NCBI GenBank assembly: GCA_937910385.1
Contig: CALEPT010000007.1
Location: 1-10,848 of the forward strand
DNA: 10,848 bases
From: an uncultured Ruminococcus sp.
GTDB lineage: Bacteria; Bacillota; Clostridia; Oscillospirales; Ruminococcaceae
Direction: 5' to 3'
Shown: positions 4,070-10,848 of the stretch, piece by piece
Numbering within the stretch: the first letter of the stretch is position 1
Layout of the letters: the number at the start of each line of letters is the position of its first letter
Program-made: the position numbers and the translations under genes
Notes under the pieces: generated by a model
Told to the model about the DNA's origin: nothing
Seen by the model: the letters and a program-made list of their open reading frames with translations, nothing else
The model's database searches: none

Positions 4070-7000
4070 TCAGTTGAAAGACCAGCTGTCGAAGCTGATG
4101 TCTCCGCTGAACACAAAGTAAACATCCTTGCTGCCGCTTACGGAATTGATAACAGGAACGGTTATCTCGCTCATAACACCGCCGGCAGGTATTTCAGCAT
4201 AGGTTATTGCACTGCCATTTGCCGAGTCTGTGCATATTTTGATTACTGCGCCGTTCTTTGATGAAGCCTTTACAGTCATAGTAGTTGCTCCGTTTGAAAA
4301 GTTAACTCCGCTTGCTTTTATCCAGCTGCCTTTAGTTCCTGTAACAATAGAATCTCCAAGACCTGTAACTGTAATATCCTTTGACTGGTTGGACATGGTT
4401 TCTGCCTGAACAGTCTGGTAAGGACTGAGGGTCTTGAGCTGAGAAATGCCTGACATAGTGCCCGTAACGCTGTTTAGTGAAGTTCCGCTCGTAGTTATAG
4501 CATTGACCTGAGGGCTTCTGTAGTTGCCGGTTATACCCATTGCTGCTTCTACGGCACGGGCGTGATAGAACAGATAAAGCTGTCCGTTAAGCTCAACGAT
4601 AGAGTGGTGATTATTGCCGTAAAGTCCGAAGAAATTTCCCTGATTCTTGAATAATTCTCCACCGTATGTGTACGGTCCGAGAGGCGAATCGGCGACCATG
4701 TACTCAATAGCTCCGCTTGTGAGACCGTAGCTGTTTCCGCCTGTATTCCAGTTTGAGCAATACGTATAATAGTACTTGTTTCCTATCTTGTTTATACCTG
4801 AATCCTCGAAGAGATAGGGAGCGTCGATTGTAGCAGGAGTTCCTGCGAGGCTTATCATATCATCTCCGAGCTTAACAACTCTGGAAGTTCCGGGCATTGC
4901 GGTCTTTCCGTCGGGAACGCCGCCCCCGAAGCAGAGGTAGCCTGTTCCGTCGTCGTCAACGAATACTGCCGGATCGAAAAGCCATGTTATATCCGAGCAA
5001 TTCGGGGTAGCTCTTGTTATAAGAGCGTGACCGAGCGGGTCGCTCCACGGACCCGTAGGAGAATCGGCGGTCAGTACGCTTACGCCGTTTCCGCCGTTGC
5101 AGAAGTAAAGGAAAAACTTTTCTTTTCCGTTTATAGTTTTATGAGCTGCACAAGGTGCCCACGAGCACGTAGCCCAAGTTGCGGCACCGCTCGAACCGGC
5201 TACCTCGATAGCGCCATGATCGGTCCAGTTTACCATATCGTCCGAGGAAATGCAGTTTATCTTATTTATAAGTGCGTAGGTATTTTCGTTAACTGCTCCG
5301 CTTGAATCGTATTCGATAACGTCGTTTGTCATGTAGACGTAAACTCGACCGTTATACTCCATAACACCGGGGTCTGCGCCGAAGCGCTGAGTGTAAAGCG
5401 GGTTGTTTTCGCCGTCTTTTTTATAGCTTGAAGCTATATTGACGGTCGAGAACAGAAGCTCCATAGCCGCTGTATCTATCACTTTTTCTGCAACGGGGAA
5501 TTCCTTTATCTTTGCAAGGATAAATTCTTGTATCAGAACAGCGTCATTGATCTCATAAGTACCGCTCTGGTCAACATCTGCGGCGAGCTTTTGTCTTGCG
5601 CTGCTGAATCCGCTTAAAAGACCTTTTCTCGCAAGAGCCATATCAAGAGAATTGATTTTGCCGTCGTCATTTACATCGCCAAGAATAATCTCTTCTGACT
5701 GCCCTGCGCCGGATATTACAGTACCGCCTACAGCGCCGATAGCCTCGTCTATGTAGAAATTATTTGTAGTTTCGGCAGTCTCGATATAGAGCTGCATATT
5801 AGAAGCGTCGGAGGGGATCGTGTAATTTGTATTTGCAAGCTGTATCCACTCGCCCTTTACGCCCGTACCCTCTGCGACCGTAGAGTACTGAGGCTCGCCG
5901 CTCGCGTCGGTGTACTGTAATTTCATGTAGAAAGTATCGGTCGCAGCTCCGTCGAAGTAAGTAACATTTGCACTGAAGCTGTACTCGTTTCCGGGAACGA
6001 ATGCTCTTGAATTAAGGGTGCGGTAAGCACCGTTCCATGCTGCTGTTCTGTTTTCAACGAGGAGCGCTTCACTTCCTTCATAGGCAGTTCTGCCGCTTGT
6101 AAGGATATCTGCTGCACCGCGTCCTGCCCAGCTGTCTGTATCACCCTCAAAAGTGCTGTGGAAGTACCAGCCGTTCTGGTCGGGCTCGATAGTGCTGCTT
6201 ACCGAACTGCCGTCGCCCCATTGCTCCTCAGGGATCATTGAGGTAAGAGTAGTATAAGCGAGCTTCGGATTATTGCTGCTGTCATAAAGGAGAGCGTTGC
6301 TGCCTGAGGCAAGCCATGAATTTGCATCGTTGGGCCCCCATATGCAGACAGCCGTCACACGACCCGTAGAGCTCGGGTTCGTGTTCCAGTTTATAGCCGC
6401 CTGAAAGATAGCCTTATACTTGTCAGCCTGCTCCTGCAAAGTGTACTTGCCATTTTCAAGGCTTATATCGAGCTCAGTTATCTGAACATCGCAGCCGATA
6501 GAAAGGTACTTCTGCATAGCTGTAATGTAGGAATCCGTGCCCGCAAAGCCTGTTGCGTTGGCAGGAACGTGAGACTGCATTCCAACTCCGTCGAGAAGTC
6601 CCTTGTCATACAGCGACTTACACATATTGTAAATGCAGTCGCGCTTGTGGTCCCAGTATTCGTTATAGTCGTTATAGTAGAGATCGCAGCCCTTGGGGGC
6701 GTATTTTCTTGCATAAGTGAATGCCTTTTCGACGAAGCTGTTATCGCCGTATATCTGCACCCATGCGGACTTGCCGCTTTCGGTCTTTCCGTCGCCTGCC
6801 TCGCGAGCGCCGCCGTAATTTGCAGTACGGTTGGAGTCGTCGCTGACACACTCGTTGCATACATCATAGGCATATAGGTCGAGGTCGGGGTACTGAGTTT
6901 CTATTGCAGAGAACATATTCTTGATGTAGCTTTCCATTCGTGTGTCCATAGTAGAGCTGCTGACCCATGAAGCGTTTGCATCAAAATTCTCTTTGAAAAA

Positions 7001-7852
7001 CCAAGTGGGAGTCTGACTGTGCCATACAAGAGTATGTCCGCGCATGGCAATTCCGTTTTCGGTGCAGAAATCCATTATCGCTGCACAGCTGCTCAGTGAA
7101 ACGCCGATATTGGTGCCGCTGCACTGCGACTGTACAAGAGTAGAGTCAGGCTTTGTCTCGTTCTCACATTCGATGCTGTTATAGTCCTTGATGATATTAG
7201 CTGTTATAGCCGAATTTTTAACGGTAGAACTGTTCAGGATGTTGCCGACTCTGAAGTATGCGGCGAATTCGTCCTTCAGACCTTTTTCGGATGTTGCCGC
7301 ACTGACTGTACCGCTTTTTCTTTTTTCTGTTATTTTTACGTTATCAAAGGTAAAATCATTAGTGCTGTCTGTGGTGATCGTAAGTCTGTATTCATAGGTG
7401 TTTGCAGGAGCTTTATAGCTTGCCGAGAGTTCAGTCCACTCTCCGGCTTTGGTCTTTTTTGCAGCAAGCTCTACTGTGGTTTCCTTTTCGGTCTCGTTAT
7501 CTATATACAAAAGAGAGAGATGGAAATTCTCTGAGACCTCGCTGCGTACCATAACACAATAATGATATTCAACTCCGCCTTCGAGATATAAGCCCTTTGA
7601 AGAGGAAGCTCCATCTGAACATGAAGCTCTTCCTGTAACGTTCATACCTCTTGAATTTTCATATCCGCATTCGCTTGCTGCAGTGAGAATGACAGAGTCT
7701 GCATTTCCGTACCAGCCGCCGTAATTCACTTCAAAGTCGTTCCCGACAATTTCAGCGGCATAAGCTTTTTGCGTAATATCCGGAAAAACTGTTATCATTC
7801 CGGAAGATACCACGACGGCTGCGGCGGCGGATATTAACCTGTTGATCTTCAT
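4070..7852 (-). CDS. Secreted cellulosomal xylanase/arabinofuranosidase: CBM22-GH10-CBM22-dockerin-GH43-CBM6
   Basis: This 1260-residue exoenzyme attacks xylan: an endo-beta-1,4-xylanase and a debranching or exo-acting domain on one chain. A signal peptide (1-32, ending AYA) is followed by CBM22-like (34-176), GH10 (187-540), CBM22-like (560-715), type I dockerin (722-785), GH43 (814-1140) and CBM6 (1145-1260). GH10 shows HTLVWHSQTPTW, acid/base E334 in DVCNE and nucleophile E460 in ITELD. The dockerin has two calcium loops, GDVNDDGKINSLD and ADVDQSGTYEIND, so it should bind a cohesin in a cellulosome. GH43 shows the base D827 (RFGADPG), D960 (LFDPAVF) and probable acid E1016 (LFEDSG). Whether GH43 acts as arabinofuranosidase or beta-xylosidase is not decided by the sequence. 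ATG 7852 is chosen because AAGGAG lies 9 bases upstream and a signal peptide begins there; ATG 7906 would add 18 residues that spoil it. A divergent AraC-type regulator is the likely controller. Confidence 0.95.
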   Translation of the reverse strand: MKINRLISAAAAVVVSSGMITVFPDITQKAYAAEIVGNDFEVNYGGWYGNADSVILTAASECGYENSRGMNVTGRASCSDGASSSKGLYLEGGVEYHYCVMVRSEVSENFHLSLLYIDNETEKETTVELAAKKTKAGEWTELSASYKAPANTYEYRLTITTDSTNDFTFDNVKITEKRKSGTVSAATSEKGLKDEFAAYFRVGNILNSSTVKNSAITANIIKDYNSIECENETKPDSTLVQSQCSGTNIGVSLSSCAAIMDFCTENGIAMRGHTLVWHSQTPTWFFKENFDANASWVSSSTMDTRMESYIKNMFSAIETQYPDLDLYAYDVCNECVSDDSNRTANYGGAREAGDGKTESGKSAWVQIYGDNSFVEKAFTYARKYAPKGCDLYYNDYNEYWDHKRDCIYNMCKSLYDKGLLDGVGMQSHVPANATGFAGTDSYITAMQKYLSIGCDVQITELDISLENGKYTLQEQADKYKAIFQAAINWNTNPSSTGRVTAVCIWGPNDANSWLASGSNALLYDSSNNPKLAYTTLTSMIPEEQWGDGSSVSSTIEPDQNGWYFHSTFEGDTDSWAGRGAADILTSGRTAYEGSEALLVENRTAAWNGAYRTLNSRAFVPGNEYSFSANVTYFDGAATDTFYMKLQYTDASGEPQYSTVAEGTGVKGEWIQLANTNYTIPSDASNMQLYIETAETTNNFYIDEAIGAVGGTVISGAGQSEEIILGDVNDDGKINSLDMALARKGLLSGFSSARQKLAADVDQSGTYEINDAVLIQEFILAKIKEFPVAEKVIDTAAMELLFSTVNIASSYKKDGENNPLYTQRFGADPGVMEYNGRVYVYMTNDVIEYDSSGAVNENTYALINKINCISSDDMVNWTDHGAIEVAGSSGAATWATCSWAPCAAHKTINGKEKFFLYFCNGGNGVSVLTADSPTGPWSDPLGHALITRATPNCSDITWLFDPAVFVDDDGTGYLCFGGGVPDGKTAMPGTSRVVKLGDDMISLAGTPATIDAPYLFEDSGINKIGNKYYYTYCSNWNTGGNSYGLTSGAIEYMVADSPLGPYTYGGELFKNQGNFFGLYGNNHHSIVELNGQLYLFYHARAVEAAMGITGNYRSPQVNAITTSGTSLNSVTGTMSGISQLKTLSPYQTVQAETMSNQSKDITVTGLGDSIVTGTKGSWIKASGVNFSNGATTMTVKASSKNGAVIKICTDSANGSAITYAEIPAGGVMSEITVPVINSVSGSKDVYFVFSGDISFDSWSFN

Positions 7853-7913
7853 TGAGCGACACTCCTTCAATTTGATTTTTAAGGGGAAATACAATTTCGT
7901 TTTCACTTTTTAA

Positions 7914-7942
7914 ATTATACATTTTGTGTTCACAAAAGTCAA
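7914..7942 (-). promoter_or_regulatory. Near-consensus SigA-type promoter of the xylanase gene
   Basis: On the minus strand TTGACT (7937-7942) is followed after exactly 17 bases by a perfect TATAAT (7914-7919). Start of transcription is expected near 7907, giving a leader of about 55 bases. Its spacer is almost filled by an inverted repeat, which suggests control by a repressor as well. Confidence 0.85.
7923..7938. promoter_or_regulatory. Operator-like palindrome within the xylanase promoter
   Basis: TTTTGTGTTCACAAAA has perfect 7-base arms around a TT centre and occupies the spacer between the -35 and -10 boxes, touching the -35 box. A dimeric protein bound here would block RNA polymerase. 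The regulator is not identified in this window. Confidence 0.55.
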
Positions 7943-7950
7943 TCAACGAA

Positions 7951-7998
7951 TGTGCTGATTTTATAGCACTATTGTGCTCGATTTGGAATTTTAGCACA
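7951..7998. promoter_or_regulatory. Putative AraC-type activator sites upstream of the xylanase promoter
   Basis: TGTGCT occurs at 7951-7956 and 7973-7978, exactly 22 bases apart, about two helical turns. On the minus strand both read AGCACA preceded by AAATC or AAATCG. Relative to the predicted start they lie near -46 and -68, the usual place for an AraC-family activator. A further AGCACA (7993-7998) and AGCACT (7965-7970) occur in the opposite orientation, possibly serving the divergent regulator gene. Binding is inferred. Confidence 0.5.
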
Positions 7999-8065
7999 AA
8001 AATTATATCGCTGTCAGGACGTGCTTAATATAATTAGGCTGGCATGAAAACATTATTATTTTTTG

Positions 8066-8094
8066 TTGCTTTGTCTGCGATTTTGTGTTATTAT
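8066..8094 (+). promoter_or_regulatory. Probable promoter of the AraC-family regulator gene
   Basis: TTGCTT (8066-8071) is followed after 17 bases by TATTAT (8089-8094). The -35 box matches only in TTG, so an activator may assist. It is divergent from the xylanase promoter and about 150 bases away. Confidence 0.45.
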
Positions 8095-8118
8095 AGTATA
8101 GTGAGGAGGTGATATCTT

Positions 8119-8925
8119 ATGCGTATGGATGAAATAGGATATAATCATAAGCACGATAAGAGTTTTTTTATAGATAGACCGGAAGGCGCCGGTGACTGGC
8201 TTTTGCTTGCTGTAAAAACAAAAGCGGTATTCCGTATTGACGGAGAAGACATTCATGTTCCCCCAAATTCATTTATAATATATACGCCGGAGTATGCTGA
8301 GTACTATCGTGCTGATGACTGTGAATATATAGACGACTGGATACATTTTGGTCCTGATGGGCAGGAGGAGGCACTGATGAGGCAGCTTTCCATACCTCTT
8401 AATAAGATAGTTCCTGTGGCTGATATCACTCAGGTGTCGAGTATCATACGCAATATGTGTTACGAGCAGTATTCGGCGAACAAAAACAGAAAAGAATCTG
8501 TCGATCTGTATTTTCGCCTGCTGCTTTTTAAGCTTAATGAATGCGCAGAAAATTACAGCTCCGGCGGCTCGGTTACTGAAAACAAATATTTTGAAAAGCT
8601 TTTGTGGCTCAGAGAGAGTATTTACCGCTGGCCGGCAAGAGAATGGAATGTCGACGATATGGCAGCTGAGCTTTCTCTGAGCCGTTCGCGTCTTCAGCAT
8701 CTGTATAATGACACTTTCGGCGTAAGTATCTCAAAGGATATCATTTCAAGTCGGATTGAAAAGGCAAAGGATCTTCTAAAAAACCCTGATCTTACTGTGA
8801 ATGACATAAGCTCAATTGTGGGATATAATAATCCGTCATATTTCAACAGACAGTTCAAGAGCGTATTTGGCAAGACGCCTACAAAATTCAGAGAGGAATA
8901 TTTTGAAAAACGAGACGATACGTAA
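8119..8925 (+). CDS. AraC-family transcriptional regulator, probably of the divergent xylanase gene
   Basis: The 268-residue protein has an N-terminal cupin-like sensing domain (about 25-100, with FRIDGEDIHVPPNSFIIYTP typical of the ligand barrel). A helical linker follows, then a C-terminal AraC/XylS DNA-binding domain (about 165-262). Its two helix-turn-helix motifs are VDDMAAELSLSRSRLQHLYNDTF (178-200) and the family signature region VNDISSIVGYNNPSYFNRQF (227-246), ending KTPTKFRE. Start ATG 8119 has a near-perfect AGGAGGTGA (8104-8112). AraC regulators beside polysaccharide-degrading genes usually respond to sugars or oligosaccharides; here xylo-oligosaccharide or arabinose sensing is inferred from the neighbour alone. 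It ends in its own terminator and is not co-transcribed with sigG. Confidence 0.93.
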   Translation: MRMDEIGYNHKHDKSFFIDRPEGAGDWLLLAVKTKAVFRIDGEDIHVPPNSFIIYTPEYAEYYRADDCEYIDDWIHFGPDGQEEALMRQLSIPLNKIVPVADITQVSSIIRNMCYEQYSANKNRKESVDLYFRLLLFKLNECAENYSSGGSVTENKYFEKLLWLRESIYRWPAREWNVDDMAAELSLSRSRLQHLYNDTFGVSISKDIISSRIEKAKDLLKNPDLTVNDISSIVGYNNPSYFNRQFKSVFGKTPTKFREEYFEKRDDT

Positions 8926-8946
8926 AATGAGCTGTGTATATCATAG

Positions 8947-8976
8947 AAAGGCTGTTCCGGAAGGAGCAGCTTTTTT
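8947..8976 (+). terminator. Intrinsic terminator after the AraC-family gene
   Basis: GCTGTTCC (8951-8958) pairs with GGAGCAGC (8963-8970) around a GGAA loop, with one T-G pair. The flanking AAAG pairs with the start of a six-T run (8971-8976). It separates the regulator from sigG. Confidence 0.88.
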
Positions 8977-9019
8977 AATTAATGTTAGTTTCTCATATTT
9001 TTCCTCTGTTTATTATGGA

Positions 9020-9063
9020 GACAATTGTCAATAATAATATTCGTAAAATGACTGCCGTACGGC
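9020..9063. promoter_or_regulatory. Two 10-bp palindromes upstream of sigG
   Basis: GACAATTGTC (9020-9029) and GCCGTACGGC (9054-9063) are both perfect. The second directly abuts the sigG ribosome site (GGGAGGA from 9064). No SigA promoter is convincing in 8977-9077, which fits forespore-specific transcription, but I cannot assign a SigF or SigG promoter with confidence either. Confidence 0.35.
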
Positions 9064-9077
9064 GGGAGGATATTGTT

Positions 9078-9860
9078 ATGGCATATAATAAAGTAGTTAT
9101 CTCGGGTATAAATACATCCGAGCTCAAGGTACTTAAAGAGGAGGAAAAAATAAATCTGCTAAAGGAGATAAGAGAGACCGGAAGCAAAAAAGCAAAAGAT
9201 GAACTAATAAAGGGCAATCTCAGGCTTGTGCTTAGCGTTATACAAAAATTTACTGGCAGGGGGGAGGATGTTGATGATCTGTTCCAGATAGGAGTTGTAG
9301 GGCTTATCAAGGCGATAAATAACTTTGATCTGTCAAAAGAAGTGCGGTTTTCAACGTATTGTGTTCCCATGATAAGCGGGGAACTCCGCCGTCACCTGAG
9401 AGATTACAGTCAGGTAAAGGTAAGCCGTTCTCTGCGTGATCTTGCATACAGGGCGATACAAGCAAGAGAACGCCTTGCTGCCAAGCTGCAGCACGAGCCT
9501 TGTATTGAGGAGATCGCCCAAGAAATAGGGGAGAAGCGCTGTGATGTTGTGATCGCACTTGAGAGCATAAGTGATCCGGTGTCTCTTTATGAGCCGGTAT
9601 ATTCCGATTCTGATGATACTCTATATATTATGGATCAGATAGGAGACAGCAATGATGTTGAGAGCTGTATGAATGAGCTTTCTATACGCGATGCCATAAA
9701 AGCGCTTGGTGAGCGTGAACGCAATATATTGTATCTGCGGTTTTTGCGCGGAAAAACTCAAATGGAAGTGGCGGGAGAGATAGGCATATCTCAGGCGCAG
9801 GTATCCCGCCTTGAAAAAAGCGCTATCAAGAGAATAAAGGAAGCTGGCAGTCCGCAATAA
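9078..9860 (+). CDS. sigG: RNA polymerase forespore sigma factor SigG
   Basis: The 260-residue protein has the same length as Bacillus subtilis SigG as I recall it, and the family N-terminus KVVISGINTSELKVLKEEE that separates SigG from SigF and SigB. Region 2 includes GNLRLVLSVIQKFTGRGEDVDDLFQIGVVGLIKAI (about 46-80) and the -10-melting segment VRFSTYCVPMISGELRR. Region 3 has VSRSLRDLAYRAIQARERL, and region 4 has GKTQMEVAGEIGISQAQVSRLEK (about 230-252) for -35 recognition. SigG directs late gene expression in the developing spore. ATG 9078 is chosen because GGGAGG lies 8 bases upstream and it gives the family start; the open frame continues upstream to 8982 without a ribosome site. No spoIIGA or sigE is next to it, unlike many Clostridia and Bacilli. 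Lys occupies the position of Asn45 in B. subtilis SigG. Confidence 0.93.
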   Translation: MAYNKVVISGINTSELKVLKEEEKINLLKEIRETGSKKAKDELIKGNLRLVLSVIQKFTGRGEDVDDLFQIGVVGLIKAINNFDLSKEVRFSTYCVPMISGELRRHLRDYSQVKVSRSLRDLAYRAIQARERLAAKLQHEPCIEEIAQEIGEKRCDVVIALESISDPVSLYEPVYSDSDDTLYIMDQIGDSNDVESCMNELSIRDAIKALGERERNILYLRFLRGKTQMEVAGEIGISQAQVSRLEKSAIKRIKEAGSPQ

Positions 9861-9871
9861 AGGACTGCTTT
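9847..9871 (+). terminator. Weak terminator overlapping the sigG stop
   Basis: GCAGTCC (9847-9853) pairs with GGACTGC (9862-9868) across the TAA stop, followed by only TTT. The stem is clean but the T-run is short, so some read-through into the next gene is possible. Confidence 0.5.
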
Positions 9872-9925
9872 CTGCTATATGGCTTGTTAAATTTCATATA
9901 TATATTGCAAAATTACAAAAAGCAC

Positions 9926-9954
9926 TTGACATTTATCAGAAAATGCTATAAAAT
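9926..9954 (+). promoter_or_regulatory. SigA-type promoter of the membrane-anchored DPG-repeat protein
   Basis: A perfect TTGACA (9926-9931) is followed after 17 bases by TAAAAT (9949-9954). The gene is therefore probably transcribed in growing cells independently of sigG. The leader is about 25 bases. Confidence 0.85.
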
Positions 9955-9985
9955 ATAGTATATGTAATTAAGGAGAGTGTGCAGA

Positions 9986-10657
9986 ATGAAGGAGTTTTTT
10001 GCAAATCTTAAAAAATCAACAAGAATTACTCTCGTTTCATGCGTGAGCTTTGTTGCTCTTACGTTGCTTATCCTGTTTTTCTTTGTAATGTTCCCGATAA
10101 CACCATCCGAAAAGGTTATTGCGAGCTTAGGCAGAGAAAATGTAGCGAAAAGCGGCGAGGTGTCAGATACTGTAACTACAACGGCCATCACTACCGATGA
10201 TGTTCTTGTTTCGAGGACGTCGACGACTACCACCACTTCGAAAGTTAGCCGTACCAATTTTACCATAACCGTAACGACGGGAGACGGCTTTTATTCCGGT
10301 AATTACATAGCTACAGGCGCATATCCTTATGAATCAAATTATTCAGATACCACATCTACATCTGCCTCGGACGGAAGCTGGATACCTGAGGATGATGAAT
10401 ATGATTATCCTCTTCCGGGTGATGAGCCAAGTACTCAGCCTGTAGATAATGGCAGCCCAACTTATATAGAACCGATAACTGAAGACCCTGTAACATACGA
10501 CCCCGGTAATGTAGATGACCCCGGAACATCTGATCCGGGTACCATAGTTGATCCGGGAACAACCGATCCTGTTGTTGTTGACGATCCGGGTACTGATACT
10601 CCTGTGGATCCGCCGGCTGATACCGGCGATTCTGGAAATTCGGAAGCTGCGGAATAA
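9986..10657 (+). CDS. Single-pass membrane protein with Thr-rich and Asp-Pro-Gly-rich outer tail
   Basis: The 223-residue protein starts with a short basic cytoplasmic end (MKEFFANLKKSTR) and one strong membrane segment (about 14-37). A long, low-complexity, presumably external tail follows: Ser/Thr-rich 61-98, including a run of six Thr, then Tyr/Ser-rich, then an acidic Pro-rich part (about 134-210) with repeated DPG units such as DPGNVDDPGTSDPGT. No LPxTG sorting signal, enzyme motif or cysteine pair is visible. Such tails often act as wall-spanning linkers or glycosylated stalks; that is inference. I do not recognise a family. ATG 9986 is preferred over GTG 9977 because AGGAG (9971-9975) is 10 bases before it. 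It is a one-gene unit with its own promoter and terminator, directly downstream of sigG. Confidence 0.85.
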   Translation: MKEFFANLKKSTRITLVSCVSFVALTLLILFFFVMFPITPSEKVIASLGRENVAKSGEVSDTVTTTAITTDDVLVSRTSTTTTTSKVSRTNFTITVTTGDGFYSGNYIATGAYPYESNYSDTTSTSASDGSWIPEDDEYDYPLPGDEPSTQPVDNGSPTYIEPITEDPVTYDPGNVDDPGTSDPGTIVDPGTTDPVVVDDPGTDTPVDPPADTGDSGNSEAAE

Positions 10658-10681
10658 TTCTCAATTATTGCAAACTTGATG

Positions 10682-10710
10682 GGCTGCTGCTTAACGCGGC
10701 AGCCTTTTTT
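10682..10710 (+). terminator. Intrinsic terminator of the DPG-repeat protein gene
   Basis: GGCTGCTGC (10682-10690) pairs with GCGGCAGCC (10696-10704), with one T-G pair and loop TTAAC, followed by six T residues and further T-rich sequence. It lies 24 bases past the stop codon. Confidence 0.92.
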
Positions 10711-10777
10711 ATTTGTTTTTTTGAGTTCTATAGTGAAAATGAACAAAATCCCTTTAAATAATTAGCGATTCTTCTAC

Positions 10778-10806
10778 TTGACAAGGAGGAGAGAAAGTGG
10801 TAAGAT
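10778..10806 (+). promoter_or_regulatory. Promoter of a transcription unit beyond the window
   Basis: A perfect TTGACA (10778-10783) is followed after 17 bases by TAAGAT (10801-10806). GATAAT at 10804 is an alternative with longer spacing. The spacer contains AAGGAGG, which resembles a ribosome site, but the GTG after it meets a stop within four codons. The sequence past the promoter turns GC-rich with repeated GAGCG units (from 10820) and leaves the window before any gene begins. Confidence 0.6.
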
Positions 10807-10848
10807 AATATTACTGTCGAGCGCACGGAGTGAGCGAGGCGGGGAGCG

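Noticed and set aside
5027..5305. Open frame on the plus strand within the xylanase gene
   Set aside because: It is a shadow of the GH43 coding sequence; it has no ribosome site and its sequence is not protein-like. The same holds for the other frames opposite the enzyme gene, including 6478-6873 and 6569-6877.
7853..7906. Longer N-terminus for the xylanase from ATG 7906
   Set aside because: It adds 18 residues ahead of a normal signal peptide and lacks the ribosome site that precedes ATG 7852.
8982..9077. Longer sigG from an upstream start
   Set aside because: The extra 32 residues do not belong to the SigG family, no ribosome site precedes the upstream starts, and ATG 9078 gives the normal 260-residue length.
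10462..10746. Minus-strand frame with VPGS repeats opposite the DPG-repeat gene
   Set aside because: Its repeats are the complement of the DPG codons, it starts beyond the plus-strand terminator, and no promoter or ribosome site supports it.
10797..10809. GTG start after AAGGAGG near the window end
   Set aside because: The frame stops after three codons, and the AAGGAGG lies inside a good promoter spacer, so it is taken as coincidence.

Overview
The window looks like part of a chromosome from a fibre-degrading, cellulosome-forming Ruminococcus-type Firmicute (Oscillospiraceae, R. albus / flavefaciens / champanellensis group). The evidence is a secreted GH10-GH43 xylan-degrading enzyme with an internal type I dockerin and CBM22/CBM6 modules, a forespore sigma factor of the SigG type, strong AGGAGG ribosome sites, SigA-type promoters and moderate GC. 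The species is inferred, not proven.

Left part (1-2260), an accessory patch. It starts with the 3' end of an unrecognised gene. A membrane-anchored XRE-type regulator with a C-terminal zinc ribbon follows, then gene debris that repeats a stretch of the first fragment, then a complete 1094-bp insertion sequence on the minus strand. The IS has TGT-starting terminal inverted repeats and a perfect 25-bp target duplication. That duplication is longer than usual for IS481-like elements. A perfect 34-bp palindrome lies inside the transposase gene. The IS sits just upstream of the promoter of a tRNA-Leu(UAA) gene.

Middle (2299-4069). The tRNA and its distal terminator converge on a minus-strand gene for a two-domain protein whose receiver and GGDEF-like domains have both lost their signature residues. 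About 700 bp without a protein gene follow. This stretch holds that gene's promoter, a possible small-RNA unit, a large two-way terminator and a block of five perfect hairpins bounded by imperfect inverted repeats.

Xylan module (4070-8925). A 1260-residue secreted enzyme (signal peptide, CBM22, GH10, CBM22, dockerin, GH43, CBM6) is divergent from an AraC-family regulator. The 266-bp gap between them has a near-consensus promoter for the enzyme. Upstream of that promoter are two TGTGCT motifs 22 bp apart, as expected for an AraC-type activator, and a palindrome lies within the promoter spacer. This suggests a local regulator-target pair for xylan use, with the enzyme docking onto cohesins encoded elsewhere.

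Right part (8926-10848). sigG stands alone, without the spoIIG genes that often accompany it. A single-pass membrane protein follows, with a Thr-rich and Asp-Pro-Gly-rich outer tail and its own promoter and terminator. The window ends in what appears to be the promoter of the next transcription unit.
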